Source of the DNA: Pezizomycotina sp. ARF18
Taxonomy: Eukaryota; Ascomycota
DNA: 64,000 bases
Assembly (NCBI GenBank): GCA_002224055.1
Contig: AZLU01000025.1
Span: 48,758 to 112,757, forward strand
Direction of reading: 5' to 3'
Shown: in pieces, positions 1 through 14,100 of the stretch
Layout of the letters: each line of letters starts with the position of its first letter
How positions within the stretch are numbered: the first letter of the stretch is position 1
Notes under the pieces: model-generated
Seen by the model: only the letters and a program-made list of their open reading frames with translations
What the model was told of the DNA's origin: nothing
The model's database searches: none
Made by a program: the position numbers and the translations under genes

Positions 1-411
1 CGATAAAGTGAGACATCCAAGCTGGGAAGAGAATGATAGTGGCAGAAAGAAAAGGGAGCGTATGCTTAATTGCACGTGGGATCAGTTAGGCTGGTTAGAA
101 CACGATGAGACTGGAAAAGCTTTCAACAAGCAGGTTGTGAAAGGAGGTATAGAAATTATACAAATAAAACCAAAAAAGGGGGCGGTTAATATAATGTCTT
201 GAGCGGCCATTGGCCCAGACCATATATCCTCACGCAAGCAGGAGATCTCTTAGCAAAGCGGAGCATGAAACGAAGTGATATGTCGTTGAACGGTGTCATT
301 AAAATGGAAAGGAGAGGGAGAACACAATAACATCTCATAAAGCAAGCAACGCAGCAATAGCTTCACGTTGACTTCATTTGATGCAAGAATTTCGTTTCGG
401 AACTGGCTGTA
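1..411. other. Spacer downstream of pal1
   Basis: This stretch lies beyond the 3' end of the Pal1-like gene and probably includes its 3' UTR. A 64-codon open stretch at 8-202 on the + strand resembles no family I recognise. I see nothing else in it. Confidence 0.5.
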
Positions 412-2430
412 CTACGACGCATCCCTTTGCTTCTTGCCCTTCGATAAACTCTTAACCCTCTTCAGAATGCCACCTCCGCCCTCCGCGCCACCTGAATTCG
501 ATGCTACGCCTATAACACGGCTATCCGAGTCTGCTCTTTCCATTCCAGGGTGATGTTTCTTAGGGCTGCTAAGGACACCGGCAGTATTGATACTCTCGCC
601 TTTTGTTTCCCATGCAGCATCATAGTCGTCTCTATAAGCGTCTTGGGAGATAACGTTGGCCTTCGTTGCTCTATTCACAGGCGGCGGAGAGGCTGGCGAG
701 AATGGTGGGATCGGAGACTTGCCCTCGGTGGGCGATTGTGGCTTCTGTCGGCGATCTGGCACCGGAAGCGGTCCATCCAAGCCAGCATTGTTAGGTCTTG
801 TCGAGCTGTACGACCTTATTTTCTGAACTAGAGATTTCTTCCTTTGGAGACCACCCATCCACCTCCTAGCGGACCATTTTGACCCCCTGACGTTTTAGGC
901 CTCTGTTGTTCTTCTTCGGCAGCAGCCTTTTCAATCGCGCTCTTGGCAGCTGGTGCGCCCTCTAAAAACGTTGATGTACCTAGGCCAAGGGATTCGTCGC
1001 CATGGACAGGGGCCGGTTAATCGGATCGAAAGAATGTGTCCTTTTGGAACTCGGTTGACAAATTCGTCTTTGCCCGGTGGTAACCCGTAGTCATTTGAAG
1101 CAGCTGATCCCCTACGCCCAGCAGGCATTGAGAAGTCGAGATAAGCCTCAGGATCCCTATTGCCATAGTAGTTGCTATGGTTGCGACTGCTTCGTCTGTA
1201 TCAAAGCCCGTGAGAGCATTGTTTTTGGAGCCCTCCGGAAATGCCATCATAGGCGCCTTGACCTTGTTCTGTTCGATGAGGATTGCACGCGTCAAAAGGG
1301 CCATCGTGATGGAAAACTAATGGAATTAGCTAAAACTGCTTTTTCTTCTTTGAGAGACGCGAGTGGGAAATGAATAATAAAGAGCGTATATATTGGAACC
1401 GGTAGACCTACACGCCGCCCCATATACCCCAGTAACGTCGAGCTTATCGATTACGTCCAAAGGTGATCCTTTCTTCGCCTACTAGAGCTAGAGCCGGATG
1501 ATTTGCCCCCGTTTCCTTGGAGCGCCGCTCTCCTGATCCATCTTTAGACCGACTTTGCGAATCGTTTGGTCGTCTATCGTTCCGTCTATCCCTGTCTCTA
1601 CCCATATCCTTATTATCACGAACGGAGGACTCGGAGTTGCTTCGTTGCCTCATTCCAGGGTTGCCAGAGCCCCTTTCAGAACCTCCAAGCCCGCCGCCAG
1701 GGCCCCTTGAGGAGTAGTTTTTGCGCATATCCTTCGCCTCTCCGGAGCGAGAATGGTGATGCTGGCTGGAGGAGCCAGTGGTCTCTTGGCCGGGACGGGT
1801 CCAGGGGCGGAGGAAGCGAGCGGCCGCCGGTGGCTGGAGATTTGTTCCTAGTGTTGCTGTTGTCCACTGGGTCGAATGACAGCAGAGACTATCCAAAAAA
1901 AAAAAAGTCACAAAGAAAAGATAGAACTTGTTAGCGATATGCCCAGGCTACTAAAATAATTATCTTTCCCTTTCCTTTTCTTTGATCTCTCGGATTCACA
2001 ATTTTAGCAAACTTAAAAAGCATAAAGTTGTACACTTTAATAATAAGAGATATACCGGATAGGTATTGGATGTCCAAGTATCGGAAAATTTTTTGCTTTT
2101 TAAATGGAATTTCAGTGATAGGGGACAAAATTGAAATGGGGAAATAGGTTTTTACAAGTAGATCTGCAGGATCATTGCGCCGGCTGCATGGTTTGAGATT
2201 TTATTCCAGCTGAAGGAGGTTTGAGGTTCGCAAGTTTTATCAGCGTCTGAGTCGTTCACGCCAAGAATGTCGTCATCGAAAACGTCGAGGAATGGATTGG
2301 TCGACTGTCGTACTGAAGGGGAAGGAAGATCTGTGGAAGCTGCTGACACTCTGTTACGGAAGGGATTGTTGGACGCAAAAGGGTTGTTGGGTGCAAAGGA
2401 AGGGGACTCCCGCCGCTCTGTACAGTCCAT
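412..2430 (-). CDS. pal1: Pal1-family cell morphology protein
   Basis: Pal1 proteins act at the cell cortex and endocytic sites and help shape growing fungal cells. The start at 2430 opens with NPF tripeptides and a TNPFLDVFDDDILG stretch typical of the Pal1 N-terminus. An S/R/D-rich middle follows (about 1450-1860). The family core comes next: LDVIDKLDVTGVYG (about 1400-1460), then after an intron FHHDGPFDACNPHR and KAPMMAFPEGSKNNAL (about 1210-1320). Next are VHGDESLGLGTSTFLEG (about 960-1010), QRKKSLVQKIRSYS (about 800-850) and a glycine-then-basic tail ending KKQRDAS. These pieces fall in different frames. Some joins are introns (one about 1335-1405, one upstream of about 1900), but others, such as the one near 900, look like one-base losses. 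The family assignment is secure; the exact exon chain is not. Confidence 0.85.
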
Positions 2431-5400
2431 TGATTAGCGTGACATTTGGCTGAAAATAAAATAGGTAAATGAACCTTTAATCCTCTAAGGGGTTGCAGAC
2501 CGACAAAAGATAAGTTTTTTTTTTTTTTTTTTTTAATTTTTTTTTTTTGAAATGACAATCCGAGGGCAAAAAGAAAAAAAAAGGGGGGAAAGAAAGGAGG
2601 GAGGCAAGGAACGAAATGAAAAGGGACTCCCTCGAGAGTCATGACGGTGTCACGACTGGGATATATATATATATATATCGTCCAATATGAATAACTTTCA
2701 AACGTACGGGGAATTCGAACCGTACTGGAGGAGGTTGAATTATAGACATTGTTGCATATGTGGACGTGATACGGAAATACTAGAAAAATTTCACCAATAT
2801 CTCTACCATGAAGTCAGATTTAAGCTTTTATATATAATTTGAAGCGCGAATGCGGGTCAAAAGAAAATAAAATAAGGGTAAGTTGAACCAGACACTTGTT
2901 ATACATGAATTTACCTTCGGTTTGAATTGTTTGGACGAGCGGTCTCACGTATGGGAAGGCCTTTGAACCTAACGAGGTTGAAACAAAATGCAGCCACGAT
3001 CCACGTTCTTTTCAATGGGTGTTTCGGCCAGGACGCGGTACAAATGAGAGCTCGTCAAGGCTGAATGGTTTCCTAACACGCTTGAATATTAATGGCCTTG
3101 TAGGAAGTAAACACGAGCTAGGAATGGATGTTGGACGCTGCTGTCGACACCGCTTCAATGGAAAGCTCCGGTATAGACGTAGACCCTAGAACGAGAGGTA
3201 GAAGTTGTCAGTGCCGAAATCGAGAGCATAGTTCGGGGAGTAGTTTTCCTCCCTTCCTCCCCCTTTCTAGAGAGAAAAAAAAAAAAAAGAGGGAATAAAA
3301 GCAAATTCTTTATCTCTACCTCTGTGGTAGGCGCGAGATAAAATATAATATAATAGAATAGAACAGAATAGAACAATGCGTTGGGGAGGAAGAACATAGT
3401 TTCAGGGTATCGATCGAACGGGAGAGTGGCTCGTATTTAGTGACCTACTGGAAAAGAGAACCTAGCACTGATCCAACGCGATAATATAGCAAGGGAAGGT
3501 ACTACCACGTTAACGCCCACAACTTGTGCTGGGACTTTGACGTATTGGTATCGACCAGCAATAAGTGATTTGGTTTCCACGCCTTTTTGTTGGCGTGAAC
3601 AGTTCTGCGGAGAAAGATACGAAAAGGCAGAAAAAAGGGAGAGGGAGAGGCGGCTTATAAATACCGATTGGAAGAGAAAACGAATAGAAAGTAATAACGA
3701 TACTCAAAAGCAATAAATGAATACCAAGCAATTAATATAATATAGAAGGGTGGTTACGTTTAATATTTTGTTAGAAGGGAAAAAAAAAAAAAAAACACTA
3801 CCACGTTAAAGGAATTTGATATTTGTGGAGAGGCAGAAAGTGACGTTTCTTAACTGTTATAAAAATAAAAATAAATACTTGGTATAAAGATAATAATATA
3901 TGAATATATAAACGTATTTGTAAAAGGGTAAGTATTTGTTATGACTTTAAACAGAGCAGTTCCGTTGCATATTGCACTCGCACCGTTTAAAAAGTTACAC
4001 TGCCAATACTTCAAGGGCGGCAGGGAAGATAGAAGGGGGTTAAACGTTAATAATAACAATAATAATAACAATAATAATAATAAAGGGGTCCCTTTTCTTT
4101 TTTTCCTTTTTCTAAGATGTAAGAAAGCTTCAGAGGTTTTTTTTTTTTTTTTCTTTTTTTTTCTAAATATTGACGACAAGGACTAAGGTACAGGTATAAT
4201 AAATATTATAAAAATAATAATAAAAGGAAAAAATTAAATAAAAACAGAAAAATAATATAAGTGGAAAGGACTCAAAAGAGTAAGTAGTATTCCTTACTCC
4301 CTTAGAAATATAAAATAGGCTTAGTCTCTCGCTTATTAGATGAGGATGATTGAAAAAGGGGATTGTCAAATAATAATAATAATAATAAGTAGAGGCAAAA
4401 TTATCCTTAAGCACAACGTGCCTATTGGTAAATCACGGAATAGCTACTTAGCATATCGATATATCAAGCAACTGGTGAATTTTAGAAGCGTCTGGCTAGA
4501 CTATATATATATATATACTCTCATGTAAGCATCTACCAAGCAGTATAATAATTTCTGCAAGTATAATAGTTGTACTTAATTACCAGTAAATAAAAAAGAA
4601 AACTACTGATGTTCAAAGCCGTTAAGTTTGCACGGTATGAGTTGAATTCTACTTATATTCATGATACATTATACTATAGCTTTAATACTAGGTATCGTTA
4701 TATATTATTATTATTATTATTATGATTATTATAAAAATACCAACAGTAGTAAGTTTAAAGAAAGACAGAAACGAAAAAAAAAAGAAAAGAAAACAAGAAA
4801 AATAATAATGCTAGAAGTAGGTAGGAAATAGGAAATAGCTAAATGTATAATAATAGTAAGAAGTCATGTTATTGAGTAGGTAAGGCAGCTCTTCGAATTG
4901 TCCCAGTTTGCCATGCCTTGAGATCAAGTTAGTTTGTACTATTTTTTGCTAAGGATTGAATATACGGGTATATTATCATCGTTATTATCTACCCTTAAAC
5001 CCTCTAAGAGCACCAAGGAACATTGACCTATATATATGTGCGTGTATGTTTTACTTCTTTGGGGATATCTTCTACTGCGAATCAAAGCAAGTTTGGTGTT
5101 ATTGCTAATTATTAATTCTGAGAAGCAATGATGGAGAGAGAATGATATATTGCTTGGAAGACACAGAACTTGGAAAGACGACGATAAAATCAAGCTCCCC
5201 CATTGAATTACTTACTATAAGCGGAGTAGACCTTGAGGTATAAGAGGTGTAAATTTTCCCTTTCTTTTCTTTTTTTTCTGAAGCTTTGGATGTTTCGAAG
5301 ATGTAACCCTGGTCAAACCGTGTTAGATTTCTCTTAGCTTAGGCTAAACCAGAGGAGGATGTATGGGATTGACTTTCAAAAAAGGGTTTTAACCCTCTCT

Positions 5401-6117
5401 TAAATAGTAGTAGTAGTAGTAATTATCCAGCCTGATTGGGAGGGGTTTATTTTTTTTTAAAAAAACTTTTTTTTTTAAGCCGTCCGGGATCGTGCGGGGA
5501 GCTGAGCTGGAAAGGCACAGAGCTACGTTTTTTTTTTTTTTTTTTTAAAAAAGGCAGTCTGTTGTACCCCTACTCCTACCAACCAGTACCACCACCACAA
5601 TCTGATCTTAATTCGTGAGGGAGCATATTACTTAAAATTGGCTATCGTCCATATAAGAAATAAATTTAAAAGTGGGAGGGAGAAATTGCGCATTAGTAGT
5701 ATCCGTGATATTTCAAAAGGAGTAGTAAGTAGTGGTAATGTTGTTCAATAAAACTTGTGGGGAAGCTTGAAGCTCGAAGCTATCTAGAGCAAGTTAAGAA
5801 AAGTAGCTTGGGGTTTTATCGATTGTGGGTTTTTCATGTGGAGCAGCTGGTGCGTAGAGGTACCTAGCAATAATAATACATGAAAAAAAAGAGGATTATA
5901 AATAAAAGTAAAAAAAAGAGAATAAAACATACAAAAGTCTAGAAACAGCGGTAGCAGCAGCAAGTGCTCCTCACGTTCCTGCTTGGTGAATATAGATTAC
6001 TGTTTTGATTATCATTTATTTTTTCTAGCTTATAACAGTTAAACAGCAAAAAAGGCTTTAGGTGCTTAATAAAACAGTTAGTTACAGTTTTAAAGCGTTG
6101 ATAATAAGGAAAGAGAG

Positions 6118-6155
<38 letters not shown>

Positions 6156-6850
6156 GAGGGAACAGGAAGAAAAAAAGAAGAAAAAAAAAAAGAAACCCCC
6201 AGCGTTGACAAGTGAGAAATCGTAAATAATACTACTACTACCTTTTTTTCCCACAATTATTTTTCCCACTTTTTTTTTTCACCTCCCCATCTTCCACTTA
6301 TCGCGAGGAACATCAACCAAAATAATAATAATAATAGTGGTAATAATAACTATTCACAAGGTGGATTATTATTATTATAGAAAAAAAAAAAAAAAAAAAA
6401 AGGTATTCAAAAATTCCCATTGGTATCTCCTATATAGCCCTTCTCTTTCATCGTCCTTCTTGTTCTCTCTGATTTATCCTGCCTCCATTTCCTTTTTTTT
6501 CTTTCCCTTTTTCAGAATTCCTTTAGGACTAATAAGAGAAGAAGCAGAAAGAGAGGGAAAGCATTAAAACCACAAGAGAGAGAAAGAGATATACATATTC
6601 CACCTCTATCTTAAGGGCGTTCTTATATCACTGTATGCCCTCTCGTCTTCCCTTACATATCTACACATTCACGCTTCAGCTTTGCCTGGTACATTATAGC
6701 AAGCATTCCAAAGCATTTTTGGGACCTCTCTCTCTCTCTCTCTTCTTTTTTTTTTTTTTTTTTTTTTTTATAATATAATTTGTAATTCAGTCACTGACCT
6801 GATGGTAGTAACCAGAGCTTGAGGTGAAAGTGAGGTCTAAAGCCCTCGCG
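2431..6850. other. Divergent spacer between pal1 and stm1
   Basis: This AT-rich spacer of 4.4 kb must hold the promoters of both flanking genes. It contains an (AT)9 run at 2661-2678, AAT-type repeats near 4050-4082 and 4370-4390, a run of 33 A at 6122-6154, and a CT-rich then poly-T block at about 6727-6770 just upstream of stm1. Open stretches here are low-complexity (poly-Y, poly-N, poly-F), and I see no gene. Confidence 0.6.
6122..6154. repeat. Poly(A) run of 33 nt
   Basis: This is an uninterrupted A run in the pal1-stm1 spacer and one of the longest homopolymers in the window. Its length is unlikely to be exact in the assembly. Confidence 0.9.
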
Positions 6851-8690
6851 ATGTCTGTCGCCTCCAAGGTACGTATGCGAGATAATTCCCTTAATATACG
6901 AGCCTTGTAGAAGATTTATGTTTCATTTTTATTCTTTGACTTATTAACATCAGCTAACCACTATCGTTGATTTAGAACCCGTTCGACCTTCTAGGTAAAT
7001 CCGATCAATCTATACATGTTTTCTACCATCAGGCCGGTTTTTAGGCTATGGGATTCCGTATCTTTCCATTTCCAAAATAGGCGGCTGGTTGGGATGTTCA
7101 AATCGGCGCAATTTTCTTCTCTTCTTCCTTCAAGGCGAATGAAATCGAGGCGCTGACTCCAGGCATCTGTATTCGTAGGGTGACGGTGATGAGCCCACCG
7201 TCCCTCTGTCCCGCTTCTGCGCCTCGCAAGGATACGGTGAAGAGAGACACCACCTCGAAAAAAGAGAGACACCAGCTTCTTCTGCACCAAGTGGCGGTGA
7301 CTCGGGTCGTGGAGGATATGGCCGGGTCGTGGCCGTGGTGGAAGTGAAGGTATGAATTACTTGACATCCATCATCCTCCTCTCTTGATCTAGCATCGAAG
7401 TAGCATTTCTTGCACACGAGTACACGCAAAATTCATCTCATACCCCTGCCTTTTCTTACTGTATATATCCACTTTATTGTCTTCTCCCTTCTCCCCCCCC
7501 GCCCTTTCCTTCCCCACCTTTATCTATAACTCCGGCACTTCCACCATTTTCCCTCTTTAAAAAACCGTCGGGCTTTAACTTTTGTGTTTTACGTTCAATA
7601 AGGCCTTTCCTTCTCTTTCTTTCTTCTCTTTGGTTCTTATTGCGGAGCTTACACTCTTGTCGGTTGGACTAATGAGGAAATCATTGGAATATAGGGTATC
7701 GTGACCGTGGACAAGGAGGGTACCGCTCTTCGAACTTTGAGGATGGTGTTCCGCCCCTAGAAGGACAATAGGGAGCATAGGAGCGTTCGGACCGCCCGCC
7801 TCGCCGTGGACAAAGGGGCAGTGTGGTTATCGCGGACGAGAGATGGATCGCCACAGTGCGTCTGGCAAAGTGTAAGGTCTTATTGTAGCTTTAATTTCCG
7901 TTGTAAAATGAGTGTTCTTCAATTTCTCCCCTTTATATACGGATGTTCAAGTTTCTTCACCTTCTCCTCTTTCATCTCGTTCGCTTCCCCCCCCCCCCCC
8001 CCCCTTCCTCCCTTTCCTTGGAAGATCAGGTAACTTACTACCAATGCCCTTCAACTTCATTTAGAGACACCGAAAACAAGTTGCACAAGGCTGGGGTGCC
8101 GTTCAGGCGACAGCGAGTGGAACGATGAACAGGCTGGTCAGAACATGCCAACCAAGAAGCGAGCGAGGACTTTGTTCCCGTCGAGGCGGAGCGGAAGGAG
8201 GTGCGACTGCAGCTGCCGGTGAAGGAAATGAGGAGGCTGCTGCTGCTACGGAGCCTGAACCCGAGGACAATTCCAAATCCTTCGCTGATTACATGGCCGA
8301 ATTGGAGTTGAAGTCTCCTGTTCCGAGCTCCCCGAAGCCAGGCGCCCCAACGAAGGTCCCGAAGACAAAGAAATGGGCCGGTGCCAAAGAACTCCGAAAG
8401 GAGGAAGACGAAGAATACTTCTCAGGCGGCAAGTCGAAATCCAAGGCTACGAAACAGCGCAGAGAAGAGCTTTGTCGAAATCGACCAGCGCTACGTTGAG
8501 CCAAGGGGCGAGCGCCGTGGCGGTGATAGGGGTGGCCGTGGCGGTGGTCGCGGCGGGAGTGGTGGTGAGAGGAGAGGCGGAAGGGGTGATTACCGCGGCG
8601 GTGAAAGCGCGGAGGTTACGGCGGTCGCGGAACAACGGCGGCCCTCTCAACATCCAGGACAACAGCGCTTTCCCCAGCTTGGGTAAATAG
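6851..8690 (+). CDS. stm1: Stm1 / SERBP1-like ribosome-associated RNA-binding protein
   Basis: Stm1/HABP4/SERBP1 proteins bind ribosomes (clamping idle 80S) and RNA. The gene starts MSVASK (6851-6868), then a 19-nt exon (6976-6994) encodes NPFDLLG, the typical N-terminus of fungal Stm1. Later exons give a K/R-rich stretch and an RG-rich box (about 7300-7350), then RSSNFEDG and REMDRHSASGK (7695-7871), matching the family's ReFDRHSgtG motif. The exon from 8065 continues DTENKLHK, then GWG and GDSEWNDEQAG. After it come an acidic A/E-rich region, SKSFADYMAELELKSP, KSFVEIDQRY, a long RGG tract (about 8505-8640) and the terminal NIQDNSAFPSLGK. The stop is at 8688. Frame changes near 8110, 8200 and 8480-8640 need small indels. 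An intron carries a run of 18 C at 7987-8004. Confidence 0.88.
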
Positions 8691-9645
8691 AATTCGGTGA
8701 GGGTGTGGCGCAAGAAAAGAGCCCGCAAAAAGGTCTTCCAACCCTCTTTACTAGCAAGGAAACAATTTTTTACTGGAAACTCGAAAGGAGAGAAAAAAGA
8801 ACATAAAAAAGGAACCGGAAGATATGTTTCAAAAAGAAAGAAAAAAAATTCATATCTTTATAAAAAGGAAATAAATAATCTCGGAGACGCAAGAATAGCA
8901 GAAGAGATAATAGTCATACAGTATCTGGGCGGATCAATATCAATCGATTGACAATTTAATATATTTAAAGCCCAAGCAAAAAAAAGAAGAAACCGGATAG
9001 AGCGAATGGCTATCAATTAAATACACTCAGGGAAGGATAAAAAAAATAATTTTAAAAAAAAACTTGGGAGAATATAGCTACAGGAAAAGTACTCGGCGAT
9101 CGTGAAAGTGTATGTACTTCAAGTTACTTACAATTCTGCGGGTATTGTTACATTTCTAGTATATTATTACTACTACTACTATTATTGCTACTGTTATTAT
9201 CGTCATTGGTCATTATTGTTCTGTAATCATCATCTATTTTCTATTATCATTATTATTAACTACTTAGTATTTCGTTTAGCAAGTAATTGAAAGTTTCATC
9301 ACGCTTAATAATCACTTACAAGGTAAGATTAGTGATACAACTGACTTTTTTTAGGAATTCTATACGCATATATATACACACACACAGTAATATATATATC
9401 TAAGTATATAAATATATATATAAACTTCACTGTTTCGCGTCTACTATCCGCAGGTAGGGGAGAAGTACTATATATATTCACTTCGGAATACTAAGGGGTT
9501 ATAATATTACTATATATCTTTAGGTTAAACTTTAAAGTATTATATAAACCAAACATTTAGTACTATATATTTTGTGTTCAAGATGTAGATACCTTTTTAC
9601 CACCTATGGTCTGATTTTTTTTATTTCTCTTAGATATATAAATAT

Positions 9646-9668
9646 ATGTGTGTGTGTGTGTGTGTGTG
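9646..9668. repeat. (TG)n microsatellite
   Basis: Alternating TG, about 11 units, following an AT-rich stretch in the spacer. Confidence 0.9.
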
Positions 9669-10964
9669 ATACTATTTTATTTCTTTCTCTTCTTACTTAA
9701 GAAGTATCTATTAAATATTAAGACACAGGAATACTAAAGACCTTCTTGGAGGATATCAGATAGTAATATAATATAAGCAATAATAGATCCGTCAGTAGAT
9801 TAAACTAATTATTATTAAACCTATACTAAACTAGCTCGATCGGTAATAATAAAAGAAGGAAGGATTTAAACAAAGGTAAGAAGCTAAATAGATAATTTAT
9901 AGTAGGTAGTTTATAGTAGGTGGATAAAAATTTAATAAAACCCAAATTGGGTAACAACCGCCCATTTAATAATAATAGCGAGAAATTAAATAAATACTCT
10001 ATATACTTATATAAAACTTCTCGTAGATGTAAAAAAAAAAAAAAAAAAAAAAGCCCACCTTATATCATGTACTTTGACGTTACTCGGCTAAAAATTCTAT
10101 ATAATATAATAATGTCTAACAACGGCTACTTTATATTTCATATTATAATCTAAGACACAATCAAAAGCTCCACCGGATTGTACCACGGCGAATTACTCTC
10201 GCTCCCTTTTCTCTTCCTCTTGTTTATACATACATACATACATATAATATACGAGATCACTAATTATGAATTAGTCAAATTAATAATACTGAAAGTTATT
10301 CGTGATATAGTAGCTAGAAGGAGAGGTAAAGTAATACTTGGAATATTGAACAGGTAAAGAAGACTATAGAAAATTGCAGTAGTTACTGCTTAGTAGTGAG
10401 TCTAGTGACTGGTCAACAATGGCGAGAGAACTACTACTGCAGCGGCTAATTTTCTAGTTCGTATACAAGTTGGAGTGGGGGTAAGGGGGGGGGTTTCTCC
10501 CTTGCCATTTTTCTATTTTCGTCCCTGTTGTTTGCCGAGCTCTCTTTCTTTGGAGGCCGGGGTTGTTTGTTGTTGTTGTCTGGAGGCTAGGTATATGAGT
10601 CGTTCCCTTTTCTCCTGCTCTCCGTATACACTCACTACTCTTAACACTTCCATCATTCCTTTTGGTAACACGAACGATCATTTAATTCATTACCCGTCCT
10701 CCCATTCGCCCGGCCCGATTGTCGGGATGGCACTCTTTTTTTATTTGCTTTTTACTTTTACTGATATTTATTGGACTCTGGAGTTATTTTGTATTGTGCT
10801 TCGGTGGATATACCACTTATACCTGGCAAGTCTCCTATATAATATACCCGCATTAGCCAATACCAGACGACTAACCCGTAAACTCATATCTTTTTCTAGT
10901 TATAAATAGACGACTCGCCCTAGGAGAGTATTTTCGCTCTCATCCGAATAACAAAAAGTGGGAC

Positions 10965-10965
<1 letters not shown>

Positions 10966-10997
<32 letters not shown>
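10966..10997. repeat. Poly(A) run upstream of a start codon
   Basis: About 32 A followed by imperfect GGAAAA units, about 180 nt before the ATG at 11177. It may be a nucleosome-excluding promoter tract, which is inference. Confidence 0.8.
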
Positions 10998-10999
<2 letters not shown>

Positions 11000-11176
11000 A
11001 AAAGGAAAAGGAAAAACGCCTCTCTTAACTCAAAAACGAGGAGCAGTAGTATTCCAATCAATTACTTCATTCACTTCTACCCCTTTGCTCGGACATTGTA
11101 TACGGCATTTTAATTTGATTTTTGAGACTTTATCCTTTCTTTTTTTTATTCTGAAGAAAACAACGAACAAGAAGCC

Positions 11177-14100
11177 ATGGCGTCATCAAGCTTGGAGAGG
11201 TTGAAGAACGTCGCCGCTCATTTCTGCCGCTCAACAAACCGGTCACATCCACCCTCTGACGCCCAATATATTCCTTCCGCGGTGAGTTCTTTTGCGCAAA
11301 AGGCCAAATGCATACCTAAATATATATATATATATGGATATAATTACATATTTCACCAAACAGATATACGAATTTATATTCTGTTGTGCACCTTGAAAGG
11401 AAATTTGTACTCGCTAGAATAACCTTCGCTCGCTATCCCTGGTTACTTCCTTGTATTGTGCAATTGTTTCGCGAGCGGTTCAATTCTTTTTCTGACAGCC
11501 ATTCTTTTTTTACTCTCGAATTCAGCGCCGCGGCTATCGAGCCCAATGCGATCGCGTACAAACACAAAGCGAGCAATGGCACTCAAATTTCCAGGGTACG
11601 GAGCTTGTTTCCTCTCAATAATCCCTTGTTCAACCGGTTCTTCTCGTCGCCGTAATTAACACGTCCGAATTTTTTGGGTTTAAAAAACGTGTAGACTTAC
11701 CAGGAATTCTCCGACGAGCTCGCGCTAGCTTATGCCCTCAAGTCGCGAGGTCACCAGAGAGTTGGTATAAATAGATTCAGCTCCCTCTCTCTTCAATATT
11801 ATATATAATCAGTTTCCTCTAGGAGGTTCTCGAATCTGGGAGAGCGGAAAGGCCCAAATCTTCGAACAACTCGTCATATTATCATGGTTGAATAGCTCAT
11901 GGCTGATATATTTATGCGCAATTCAGGTCTCCTGTTGACGAACACGCCGTCGATGCTCGAAGCCTTCTTCGCAGTCGGAGTACTGAAAATGGTATACAGG
12001 TTGCTGTCAACTACAGGCTCAAGAAAGATGACGTCCAGTACATCCTAAACTTTGGCGACGTGGATTCTATCATCGTGGACAGGGAGTTCCTTCCACTGCT
12101 CGATGGTTTTTACCGATAAGATCCCTATATACATCGACGAAGACAAAGGAGACGTCTCGGACTGTGCATACGAGAATCTGATTAAGGAAGGCTTGGAGTA
12201 TGACAAAGCCAACGGCGAACACGGCTGGTAAGCGTGCACATATACACGCTTTTACGCTTCCCTCTAGTCCGCAACGGCTAATTAAGGCTATATTCACTTA
12301 TACAGGATGGTCTAGTTGTCGAACCATCAAATGAAGACCAAACAATCGCGATTCCCTTTACTTCGGGCACACAGCGAGACCTAAGGTACAATATACTACA
12401 TTGCGCGGCTGCTAGTTTTGCTTCACGGAGGAAAAAAAAAAAAAAGAAAAAAAGAAGCTGTTTTCTTTTTTGAAAGATGGGCTGACCAATAGCTACCAGG
12501 GTGTTGAACTTACGCACCGAGGAGGTTACCTGGCAGCGCTAGCTAACGTCGCTGACTCAAATTTGAACGTAGACAACGGACAATGCAGGTTTGTCATCTT
12601 TCATACCGCCATTTTTTTTTCTTTTTGAGTAGTTGTGAACGTTAACAATTCGTTAATAACTTGAACGTAGATACCTTTGGACGCTGTAAGAGAACGGTCC
12701 CGAGATATGCCATATATAGAAGATAGTGGTTTACAATTGGGCTAACACAGTCTCTTATGTCAATGAAGGCCAATGTTCCACGCTACTGGGTAAGAAGATA
12801 TTAAACCCCTCCTCTCTATGGAGCTATTCATGCAACAATAGGCTTACCGATTTTAGATGGACGTTCCCGTGGCCGTGACCGCAATTCGCGGAATCCACTA
12901 CTGCCTCCGGAAGATCAACTACGAGGAAATTTGGGACCTCCTCGATAACGAGAAGATAACCCACTATAATGCCGCTCCTACTGTCAATACTCTCCTTTGT
13001 AACTCGCCGAAAGCCCGAAGGCTGGATCACGAAGTTCGCGTTACTGTTGCAGCGAGTCCTCCCTCGGCAGCTTTGTTCGGTAGGCCTCCGGTTCTTTTAT
13101 TCCATTCTCCTTATCATTAAGGATCTTCTAGACTAACTGTGTGTAGAGAGAATGCACTCTCTCAACCTTTACCCGGTACATGTCTACGGCATGACAGAAA
13201 CGTGAGAGCCCGCTTCCTTTATCTGTCTAATATAATCTATACTATGAGCATGGGAATAATAATAAATGTCAAATTACAGATACGGCCCATCACGAAGGGA
13301 TATGCCATGCCTGACTGGGAAAACTACCGAAGGACGAAAATTCCAGAGGATGGCCCGCCAAGGTCACGGTTTCTTAACTTCTAGAGTATGTGCAACATGT
13401 ACCTTTAACTAAATCGGTTTATTATTTTTATTTTTTTATTTTTTTTTCTATCCACTCTGCTAACTTCTTACGTACAAAGGCTGTTCGAGTTATTAGGACA
13501 GATGTTCCTGAAGGCACTATCATCGATATCCCGAAGGACGGGAAATCCATCGGTGAGATCGTGTTCTCGGCAACATCTGCTGCAAGGGATACTACAAAGA
13601 CCCGGGGCCACGAAGAAGCTATTTGCGGGAGGCGTTCTGCATTCCGGAGATTTAGCGCACTGGCACGTCGATGGCAGCGTCCAGATTATCGGTTCGTGCC
13701 TTTTGGACCTATCGATAACTAGTACAATCAGCCGACCCAAAGCTAATAAATATGTGTCGGGTCTATAGATCGCGGGAAAGATATTATCATCAGCGGAGGC
13801 GAGAATATTTCGTCCGTAGCGCTCGAAGGCATGTTGGCCCGCCATCCGGATATTTTGGAAGCTGGCGTGGTATCTGTTCCAGACGAGGTAAGATTACATA
13901 AAATACGACCCCGAAAATATATCCTGTGATATATATAAGTAGCTAACCCTATTGTTTTTCTCTTCTCTCTTCCTCTTCGCGCTATAGAAATGGGGAGAAA
14001 GAGCTCGGGCGTATGTTACTCTGAAATCGAACTCCCGTGCGACCGGTGACGACATAATATCCTGGGCGAAGCAAAAATCCGACATCTCCGGCTTCATGGT

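Larger units (their letters stand above)
8691..11176. other. Spacer between stm1 and the AMP-binding enzyme gene
   Basis: This AT-rich spacer separates two genes on the same strand. It holds a (TG)n run at about 9646-9668, TA-rich tracts around 9370-9420, poly-A at 10030-10051 and a run of 32 A at 10966-10997 followed by GGAAAA units, about 180 nt before the next start. A 144-codon open stretch at 10475-10909 has no recognisable domain. Confidence 0.55.

Noticed and set aside
2690-2740. A GGTTCGAATTCC-like box on the minus strand, resembling a tRNA B box
   Set aside because: No A box, acceptor stem or anticodon arm can be built around it.
10475-10909. 144-codon open frame upstream of the AMP-binding enzyme
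   Set aside because: It starts in a G run, is rich in C, F, L and S, and has no recognisable domain. It is probably chance.
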